A stretch of DNA of 28,453 bases from positions 1-28,453 of the forward strand of contig JAWLHK010000032.1 of the NCBI GenBank assembly GCA_041690355.1, written 5' to 3'. The notes under the pieces are model-generated. The model was not told the DNA's origin. It saw only the letters and a program-made list of their open reading frames with translations, and made no database searches. Below are positions 22,697 through 28,453 of this stretch, one piece after another (position 1 is the first letter of the stretch; the number at the start of each line of letters is the position of its first letter). This stretch comes from JAWLHK01 sp041690355 [NCBI: bacterium]. Lineage in GTDB: Bacteria > J088 > JAWLBW01. The position numbers and the translations under genes were made by a program.

Positions 22697-23605
22697 TCAC
22701 CAGGCCGGCTGGATCGGCACAGGCGTGAAAATGAGGATGAATAGAACGACGCAGCACCATGCCAGCGCGCGCCGCCAGGGACCGAGCGGCTCGGGATCCA
22801 TCGGCGGATGCCGAACCCCGAGCCACCCCACCAGACCGGCCCACACGAACCAGCCCGGCCACCCCAGAAAGCCTAACACCAACAGCAGGGGAATGACAAG
22901 CTTGGGCAGTGCGCGAAAGCGCGCCCCCAGCAGCGCATAGGCCACGTGGCCGCCGTCGAGCTGCCCCACGGGCATGAGGTTGAGCACGGTGAGAAAGAGC
23001 CCGACCCAGCCGGCGAAAGCGACCGGATGCAGATCGACGCTCGCCGCCGGCGCATCGGCGACCAGCCCGACGACCCCCTGCACGAGCAGCGAATCGCCGA
23101 GAATCAGGTAAGGTCCGCCCAGCGCGCGCGCGAACCATTCGGCCGAACCGGTCTGCCACCAGTATACCGAGGCGTCCCAGAGCGAATAGGTTTCGAGGCG
23201 GCCCGCCAGCGGCAGCGCCTCAGACCACCGGGCCCCGAGGGCGAGCAGCGCGACCGAGACGACGAACCCGGCGAGCGGACCGGCGATGCCCACGTCAAAC
23301 AGTTCGGCCCGCGTCGGCCGGCGGGGAAACCGCATCTGAATGACGGCGCCGAAGGTGCCCACGATCGGCGGGCCCGGAATGAAGTACGGCCAGCTCGGAT
23401 TCAGCCCGTGCCGCCGGGCGACCACGAAGTGCCCCATCTCGTGCGTGCCCAGGGCGAGCAGAAGCGGCACGGCGAAAGTCCACCCGTTCGCGAAGAGTTC
23501 TCCGAACGTTTCGAACGCCTTGCCCGACATGACGGCGCCCGCATAGTGCGTCGTGAGCACGGTCAGCAGAAACAGGCCGATGTTGGTCCAGGGGATGCGT
23601 TTCAA
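22697..23605 (-). CDS. Site-2 protease family (M50) membrane metalloprotease
   Basis: A 302-residue intramembrane zinc protease. Helix motif THEMGH gives His55, Glu56 and His59; the third ligand is Asp217 in NLMPVGQLDGGH. Other family marks are PGPPIVGTFGAVI (78-89), typical of the EGY1/cyanobacterial-like branch, and GPLAGF (109-114). There is no PDZ domain. Such enzymes cut membrane-spanning anti-sigma factors or other regulators within the bilayer. Its ATG overlaps the rel stop by four bases (ATGA), so translation is coupled to the stringent-response enzyme. The target is not in the window: no anti-sigma factor or sigma gene is seen. Confidence 0.94.
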   Translation of the reverse strand: MKRIPWTNIGLFLLTVLTTHYAGAVMSGKAFETFGELFANGWTFAVPLLLALGTHEMGHFVVARRHGLNPSWPYFIPGPPIVGTFGAVIQMRFPRRPTRAELFDVGIAGPLAGFVVSVALLALGARWSEALPLAGRLETYSLWDASVYWWQTGSAEWFARALGGPYLILGDSLLVQGVVGLVADAPAASVDLHPVAFAGWVGLFLTVLNLMPVGQLDGGHVAYALLGARFRALPKLVIPLLLVLGFLGWPGWFVWAGLVGWLGVRHPPMDPEPLGPWRRALAWCCVVLFILIFTPVPIQPAW

Positions 23606-25758
23606 ATGCGCGCCACCGAGATGACCCCTTTGACCTTCTCGACGGCGTGCATGACGTCGTGCAGCTGGCGGGTGTCGCGCACGGTGACCTCGAAGGTGCC
23701 GTAGGCCTTGTCGTCGCGGGTCGTGCGGATCTGGGCGGTGCGGATGTTAACCGAGGTCGCCGAGATGCTCTTCGAGATGTCGGCAAGAATGCCCGGCTTG
23801 TCGACGCAGAGCACGCGGATGCGCACCGGCCGGCCCGCGTTCACGGTCTCCTTGCCCGAGCCCCACTCTACCTCGATGCGCCGCTCCGGATCGGATTCGA
23901 GCGCCGTCGGGCATTTGCGGCTGTGTACGGTGACGCCGCGGCCGCGCGTGATGAAGCCGGTGATCTCGTCGCCCGGAATCGGGTTGCAGCAGCGGCCGAA
24001 GCGCACGAGCATGTCGTCGATTCCCTTGACCACGACCGGGCTCGACGTCTGCCGTCCGGTGACCTTCTTGACCAGCTTCTGAAAGGCGCTCTCTTCGGGG
24101 GGCTCCTTCTGCAGCTTGTCTTCGGGAACGATGCGCGCGAGAACACGCGAAACCGGTATCTTGCCGAAACCCACCGACGAGAAGAAGTCGTCGATCGTCT
24201 TGTGGCCGAACTGATCGGCGACGGCCTGCAGCGAATCGTCCTTGATCATGCGGCTCAAGCTGATCTCGTAGCGCTTGAGCTCCTTCTCGAGGAGATCGTG
24301 GCCGAGCTGGCGGCTGCGCTCCCGTTCGGCCTTGCGCACGTAGTAGCGGATCTTCTGCCGGGCATGGCTCGTGCGGGCGACCTTGAGCCAGTCTTTCGAA
24401 GGCTTGGCCGTCGTGCTCGTGAGGATCTCGATCGTGTCGCCGTTCTTGAGCTCGTAGCGCAGCGGCACAATCTTGCCGTTGACCTTGGCCCCCACGCAGT
24501 GATCACCCACCTCGGAGTGCACCTTGTAGGCGAAATCGATGGGGCTCGCGCCTTTGGGAAAACTCTTGACGTCGCCGTTCGGCGTGAAGACGTAGACCTC
24601 ATCGTCGAACAGATCGACCTTGACCGATTCGAGGAATTCGATCGGATCTTCGACGTTCTTGTGGAACTCGACGAGCTGGCGCAGCCACGCGAACTTGGAG
24701 CCATCGTTGGTTTCGAGATCGGCCCCCGATTCCTTGTACTGCCAGTGCGCCGCGACCCCGGTCTCGGCCACGCGGTGCATCTCTTCCGTACGAATCTGAA
24801 TCTCGACGCGCTGCCCGCCGGGGCCGATGACGGTCGTGTGCAGGCTCTGGTAGCCGTTGCCCTTGGGCATGGCGATGTAGTCCTTGAACCGCCCGGGCAC
24901 CGGTTTCCACAGCGAGTGGATGATGCCGAGCAGCTCGTAGCAGTCGCGCACCGTCTTCGTCACGATGCGAAAGGCAATCAGATCGTAGACCTGCTCGAAG
25001 GTGAGCCGGTAGCGCTCCATCTTCTGGTAGATGGAGTAGAAGTGCTTCGGCCGTCCGGTGATTTCGCCTTCGATCTTGTGGGCCTCGAGGGCGCGGCGCA
25101 GGATGTTGACGACATCCTCGATGTACTTCTCGCGCTCCTTCTTCTTGGTCGCGACCTTTTCCTTGAGCTCCTGAAAGGATTCGGACTTCGTGTACTTGAG
25201 CCCGAGGTCCTCGAGTTCGCTCTTGAGGATGTTGATGCCGAGGCGGTTGGCCAGCGGGGCGTAGATGTCGATGGTTTCCTGTGCGATGATGCGCTGCTTC
25301 TCGGGCGCCAGGTATTCGAGCGTGCGCATGTTGTGCAGGCGGTCGCACAGCTTCACGATGATGACGCGGATGTCTTCGGACATCGCGAGCAGCATCTTGC
25401 GGAAGTTTTCGGCCTGGTTTTCGGTCTTGCTGCGGAACTCGACCTTCGAGAGCTTCGTGACCCCCTCGACGAGCTGCGCGACCGACTGGCCGAACATCTG
25501 CTCGATCTCTTCCTGGGTCGCGTAGGTGTCTTCGACGGTGTCGTGAAGCAGCCCGGTGACCACCGAGTCGGTGTCCATCCGCAGGTCGGCCAGCAGGGCC
25601 GCCACGCCGAGCGGATGCGTCAGATAGGGCTCGCCCGAAAGGCGGGTCTGCCCCTGATGGACTTTGGCGGAAAAGACGTAGGCCCGTCGGATCTGCTCGA
25701 CATCGGCTTGCGGGTTGTAGCTCGTCACCCGATCAATGATGTCATCCAGCCGAATCAT
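23602..25758 (-). CDS. rel: Bifunctional (p)ppGpp synthetase/hydrolase, RelA/SpoT family
   Basis: A 718-residue long-form Rel enzyme that makes and degrades (p)ppGpp in the stringent response. The HD hydrolase domain (about 40-190) keeps HDTVEDT, so hydrolysis should be active. The synthetase domain (about 235-350) has YDLIAFRIV, RFKDYIAMPKGNGYQSLHTTV and the RXKD-type loop (RFKD) of bifunctional enzymes rather than the EXDD of RelA. It is followed by TGS (VYVFTPNGDVKSFPKGASPIDFAY), the Cys-rich domain (GRCCNPIPGDEITGFITRGRGVTVHSRKCP) and a C-terminal ACT domain. ATG 25758 was chosen; an in-frame GTG at 25773 is possible, and neither has a strong ribosome site. It lies downstream of rpoZ, as in the E. 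coli rpoZ-spoT order. Confidence 0.97.
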   Translation of the reverse strand: MIRLDDIIDRVTSYNPQADVEQIRRAYVFSAKVHQGQTRLSGEPYLTHPLGVAALLADLRMDTDSVVTGLLHDTVEDTYATQEEIEQMFGQSVAQLVEGVTKLSKVEFRSKTENQAENFRKMLLAMSEDIRVIIVKLCDRLHNMRTLEYLAPEKQRIIAQETIDIYAPLANRLGINILKSELEDLGLKYTKSESFQELKEKVATKKKEREKYIEDVVNILRRALEAHKIEGEITGRPKHFYSIYQKMERYRLTFEQVYDLIAFRIVTKTVRDCYELLGIIHSLWKPVPGRFKDYIAMPKGNGYQSLHTTVIGPGGQRVEIQIRTEEMHRVAETGVAAHWQYKESGADLETNDGSKFAWLRQLVEFHKNVEDPIEFLESVKVDLFDDEVYVFTPNGDVKSFPKGASPIDFAYKVHSEVGDHCVGAKVNGKIVPLRYELKNGDTIEILTSTTAKPSKDWLKVARTSHARQKIRYYVRKAERERSRQLGHDLLEKELKRYEISLSRMIKDDSLQAVADQFGHKTIDDFFSSVGFGKIPVSRVLARIVPEDKLQKEPPEESAFQKLVKKVTGRQTSSPVVVKGIDDMLVRFGRCCNPIPGDEITGFITRGRGVTVHSRKCPTALESDPERRIEVEWGSGKETVNAGRPVRIRVLCVDKPGILADISKSISATSVNIRTAQIRTTRDDKAYGTFEVTVRDTRQLHDVMHAVEKVKGVISVARI

Positions 25759-25850
25759 AGCCTGTACGCTCACGGCCGCGCGGGCTTACGCCGCGGTTCC
25801 GCGGCCGGAACCTGAACTCTCCTGAAATACGAAGGGGAGACCGACGCCCG

Positions 25851-26060
25851 TTACGAACGGTCGGGCTGCTGATCCGGCAATTCAATCAGAATCTTGCGGG
25901 CGGCAATCTCGCGCAGCGAGGTCACGATCGGCTTGTTCGTGGATTTCACGAGCGGGCGCGAGCCCTTCAGGATCTGCCGCGACCGGCGGCTGGAAACCAG
26001 AACCAGGGCGAAACGGTTATTCACGTTCCGCATGCAGTCTTCGACGGTGATACGAGCCAT
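25851..26060 (-). CDS. rpoZ: RNA polymerase omega subunit
   Basis: A 69-residue omega subunit, which helps assemble and stabilise RNA polymerase and contributes to the ppGpp site in proteobacterial enzymes. MARITVEDCMRNVNNRFALVLVSSRRSRQI is the family core, followed by NKPIVTSLREIAARKI. The length is short but within the normal range. The ATG has GGGAG four to five bases upstream. It is the first gene of the rpoZ-rel-M50-receiver cluster, 92 bp before rel; that gap holds a GC-rich inverted repeat (GCCGCGG facing CCGCGGC near 25790-25805) without a T-run, so transcription probably continues. Confidence 0.96.
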   Translation of the reverse strand: MARITVEDCMRNVNNRFALVLVSSRRSRQILKGSRPLVKSTNKPIVTSLREIAARKILIELPDQQPDRS

Positions 26061-26087
26061 GGTACTCCCGTAATTTGGATAACTTAT

Positions 26088-26116
26088 AGAATATCAGCAC
26101 GGGTGCGCCGGTGCAA
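26088..26116 (-). promoter_or_regulatory. Promoter of rpoZ-rel cluster
   Basis: On the minus strand: -35-like TTGCAC (26111-26116), a 17-base spacer and -10-like TATTCT (26088-26093) in a locally AT-rich stretch, about 28 bases before the rpoZ ATG. The -35 is weak (three of six), and a second TATAAG lies just downstream. Confidence 0.5.
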
Positions 26117-26173
26117 TGCGGTCTGCCCGGCCGTTCCGGCCCCGCTCCCCTCCCCGCTCGCCCCCGGGTTCAC

Positions 26174-26190
26174 CCCGGATGGCGTCCGGG
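26174..26190 (-). terminator. GC hairpin just after the cytochrome gene (weak terminator candidate)
   Basis: CCCGGA (26174-26179) pairs with TCCGGG (26185-26190) across five bases, immediately past the cytochrome stop at 26194. No T-run follows on the minus strand, so it would need Rho or act as an mRNA end stabiliser. Confidence 0.3.
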
Positions 26191-26193
26191 CGG

Positions 26194-27345
26194 CTACTCG
26201 GCGCAGGTCCGGGGTGCCATCGCGGCGATCCACTCGCGCACCAGGGCGACCCCCTCTTCGTGGGCGACCGAGCGCCCGAGCTCGGGCATCATGATCCCCG
26301 GATCGTTCGATTCCATGCGGAACACCAGAATCGAAGCGTCGGGGTCTCCCGGAACGATGTCATAGTGCAGGCCTCCCGAGCCGCGCCCCGCCGCCACCGG
26401 CGTCTTGCAGATGCCGTAGCTCGTCTGCTGATCGACGGTGCGCTCGGTCACGGGCGTCGGACTCCACTCGAGCATGAGCCCAGAAGTGCGCGCCGGGCCG
26501 CGCGGGTTGTGGCAGTGGGCGCAGTTGATGTCGAGGTAGGCCCGGACCCGTTCCTCCACATCGGCCGCCGTGTCGAAGGCGTCGAGCGCCGGCGGCGTAT
26601 CGGTGACACCCGAAAGGTAACCGGCCTGCACCCAACGGTCGATCTGATTGGCGACGGCGCCGCCGAAGTCGGCCTCTGCGTTCAGGAAGCGCGCCTTGGG
26701 GCCGATGGGACCCATGTGGCCGGTCGCTTCGTGGCACCCCTTGCACTGGTTTCCGTTCGGGACGAGGTAGTCGATGTCGACCGTGCTGCCGTCGCCGTAC
26801 TCGAGCGTCACGGGCACGCTGAGCCCCGCCGGATCGTAATAGGCCTCGGTCTGCTCGTCGTTCCAGACGTACGGCAGGCCCCGCCAGCCTTCGGGGTAAT
26901 GAACGAGAAGACGCGTTTCGATCACGTGCACCCCCTCATCGGGAGCGGCATAATTCAGGGGATAGGCAAAGGTCTTCAGCAGGACCGTGCCGACCGGAAA
27001 CGTGAAGGTGGCGTCGGTCGAGAACGACGCGGCCTCGCCCTCGGGCATCCAGACGGCGCGGAACTTGTGGGCGTAATCCGTGAACAGCGGCGTGCTCATG
27101 TCATAGGGAACGACGCCGTCGGCATGCGTCACCACGCCGTCCTGCAGACTCATGAAGTGGTAGCTCGAAAGCTTCGCGCAGGGTTCCTGCGCGAGATCGA
27201 GCCCCGGCGCGTCGGACGTCACCATGCAGTGTTCCGCGGCCAAGTCGCCCACTGGCTCCGGCGCCGGGGGCTCTCCCGCGCACGCCATCAGACCCACGGC
27301 CAGCAGCGCCGGCCATCCCCACATGCTCCGCATGGCCCCTCTCAT
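26194..27345 (-). CDS. Diheme c-type cytochrome lipoprotein (SO_2930-like family)
   Basis: A 383-residue exported electron-carrier or redox protein. The N terminus is a lipoprotein signal with lipobox LMAC (Cys22). Two heme c sites are visible: CKGCH (201-205) and CAHCH (275-279). A possible distal Met lies in GIMMPELG near the C terminus. The first 190 residues are a beta-rich domain without heme (FPVGTVLLKTFAYPL, ETRLLVHYPEGW). The layout matches the family usually annotated SO2930-type diheme cytochrome, which travels with a beta-helix protein, as here. The start at 27345 overlaps the partner's stop by four bases; in-frame ATGs at 27333 (better AGAGGGG spacing) or 27324 are alternatives. 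The role of the pair is unknown; copper or other metal handling and surface redox are only guesses. Confidence 0.88.
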   Translation of the reverse strand: MRGAMRSMWGWPALLAVGLMACAGEPPAPEPVGDLAAEHCMVTSDAPGLDLAQEPCAKLSSYHFMSLQDGVVTHADGVVPYDMSTPLFTDYAHKFRAVWMPEGEAASFSTDATFTFPVGTVLLKTFAYPLNYAAPDEGVHVIETRLLVHYPEGWRGLPYVWNDEQTEAYYDPAGLSVPVTLEYGDGSTVDIDYLVPNGNQCKGCHEATGHMGPIGPKARFLNAEADFGGAVANQIDRWVQAGYLSGVTDTPPALDAFDTAADVEERVRAYLDINCAHCHNPRGPARTSGLMLEWSPTPVTERTVDQQTSYGICKTPVAAGRGSGGLHYDIVPGDPDASILVFRMESNDPGIMMPELGRSVAHEEGVALVREWIAAMAPRTCAE

Positions 27346-28453
27346 TCCCCCGGAATCGTGACCGCGTCCAGCCGCGGGTGGGTACAGTCGAAGGCCTTGA
27401 TGTCGTCGATGAGCGTCCCGAAATCGAGCCCTTCGGCTTCAAGGCTCACCATGTCGGCGTCGCCGTTGTCACGCACGCAGATGCGCGCCGCGTCTGGCAG
27501 GACGCCGCCGTGGGCGGGATTCTTGTTGCCGTCCCAGACGATGTCGGGGAACGTCTGTACGCGCAGTTCGGCCATGATGCCGAGCACGTTGATGTTCTCC
27601 TTGTCGGGATTCTGCCCGCCGCCGACGAACGAGTTGCCGTGAACGGAAATCGTTTCGGGATAAGGATAATATTTCGGCGACTCTTCGGTGATCTTCGAGT
27701 TGAAGATCACATAGCTGGCGATGATGAAGTTCGCCGAGTCGTTGTCCTTGAAGGTGTTGTCGAAGATTTCGATGAGTGAGTTCGAGAGCAGCATGAACCC
27801 GGTGCCGGTCGGCACCTCGCCCACGATGTTGCCCTCAGGGGCGAAGTTCTTCGTGTTGTTGTTCTCCGACACGTTGTTGTAGACGCGGATGTTCGCGCCG
27901 TTGGGCACCTGCAGGCCGGGCAGCGAGAAAACCAGCAGGCCGCCCGTGTTGTTGCGGGCCACGTTGTCGAAGACATCGGCGCCGATGGAGTTTTCGATCT
28001 CGATGCCGGCCACGTTGTACTCGGCGCGGCTGTTCTTGACGATGATGTTGTGCGACTGCCCGACGTAGATACCGGCGTCCGAGGCGCCGATGGCGACCGA
28101 GCCGTCGATGACCACGTTCGTACACTGGACGGGATAGAGGCCGTAAGCGCCGTTTTCGGGATCGGGACCGTTCGTCCACTCCACGCGCACGCGGCGAAAC
28201 GCCACGTTGGTGCTCCCTTCGACCTTGATGGAGTCGCCGACGGTATCTTCAACTGCCAGGTCTTCGATCGTGAAGTCGTCGGCCGTCACGAGAATCCCCT
28301 CGCTGCCCGACGTCTGGTTCTTGAAGGTGAGGATGGATTTGTCCATCCCCGCCCCGCGAATCGTCACCCCGTCGACGTCGAGCGAGAGCGCCGCATCGCC
28401 GCGGTCGACGGCGACGCTGGTGGCCCGCAGGCGGTAGTCGCCCGCGGAGGGGT
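27342..28453 (-). CDS. Parallel beta-helix exported protein, partial (start beyond window)
   Basis: The C-terminal 370 residues are visible, and the reading frame stays open to the window edge, so the true start lies outside; the Met at 28367 is internal. The sequence is a right-handed beta-helix of short repeating strand-turn units, for example GVTIRGAGMDKSILTF, ADDFTIEDLAVEDT, CTNVVIDGSVAIGASDAGIYVGQS, HNIIVKNSRAEYNVAGIEIEN and DVFDNVARNNTGGLLVF. Asn ladders and alternating I/V positions are typical. Such folds often bind or cut carbohydrates, but no lyase residues are evident. It overlaps the diheme cytochrome gene by four bases, a pairing I recall as conserved in several phyla (NCBI families named beta_helix_1 and its cytochrome partner). 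Confidence 0.87.
   Translation of the reverse strand, partial: PSAGDYRLRATSVAVDRGDAALSLDVDGVTIRGAGMDKSILTFKNQTSGSEGILVTADDFTIEDLAVEDTVGDSIKVEGSTNVAFRRVRVEWTNGPDPENGAYGLYPVQCTNVVIDGSVAIGASDAGIYVGQSHNIIVKNSRAEYNVAGIEIENSIGADVFDNVARNNTGGLLVFSLPGLQVPNGANIRVYNNVSENNNTKNFAPEGNIVGEVPTGTGFMLLSNSLIEIFDNTFKDNDSANFIIASYVIFNSKITEESPKYYPYPETISVHGNSFVGGGQNPDKENINVLGIMAELRVQTFPDIVWDGNKNPAHGGVLPDAARICVRDNGDADMVSLEAEGLDFGTLIDDIKAFDCTHPRLDAVTIPGE

Overview
The window comes from a GC-rich (about two thirds G+C by eye) Gram-negative-type bacterium. Lipoprotein signal peptides, an M50 site-2 protease, LPP20/FlgT-like secreted proteins, a bifunctional RelA/SpoT next to rpoZ, and CHASE2-cyclase architecture fit a deltaproteobacteria-like or related lineage. 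Nothing in the window fixes the taxon. There are no rRNA, tRNA, CRISPR or insertion-sequence features.

Region 1 (1-1408): a complex hairpin, then a clearly lower-GC gene for a secreted protein with a metal-hydrolase-like His/Asp motif, closed by a bidirectional terminator. It looks acquired. Region 2 (1477-4417, minus strand): purD, an alpha/beta hydrolase and an FKBP lipoprotein, tightly spaced. Region 3 (4452-15229, minus strand): the most unusual block. It runs as seven genes from a well-formed sigma70-type promoter over a CRP/FNR-type palindrome to a hairpin terminator. In order these are a large LPP20/FlgT-like secreted protein, a CHASE2 adenylate/guanylate cyclase, a second FlgT-like secreted protein, a stand-alone MshEN (c-di-GMP-binding type) protein without ATPase, a small membrane protein with 11-residue repeats, and two consecutive neutral-ceramidase-like lipoproteins, one of which lacks the usual nucleophile motif. 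I suggest this is a cyclic-nucleotide-linked envelope system; that is inference.

Region 4 (15471-19587, plus strand): a secreted proline/glycine-rich orphan with a strong terminator, a rimK / succinylglutamate-desuccinylase-like pair, and a four-helix membrane protein. Region 5 (19597-22171): a SAM methyltransferase transcribed away from an isoprenylcysteine-methyltransferase-like gene and ogt, then a convergent ZIP metal transporter. Region 6 (22286-26116, minus strand): rpoZ, bifunctional rel, site-2 protease and single-domain response regulator, a stringent-response-centred cluster with its own promoter. Region 7 (26194-28453, minus strand): a beta-helix protein (running off the window) overlapping a diheme cytochrome c lipoprotein by 4 bp, a recurrent two-gene pair.

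High GC produces long antisense shadow frames across the window; these were left out. Several starts were moved inward (or to TTG/GTG) where a Shine-Dalgarno sequence and a signal peptide or family alignment demanded it.
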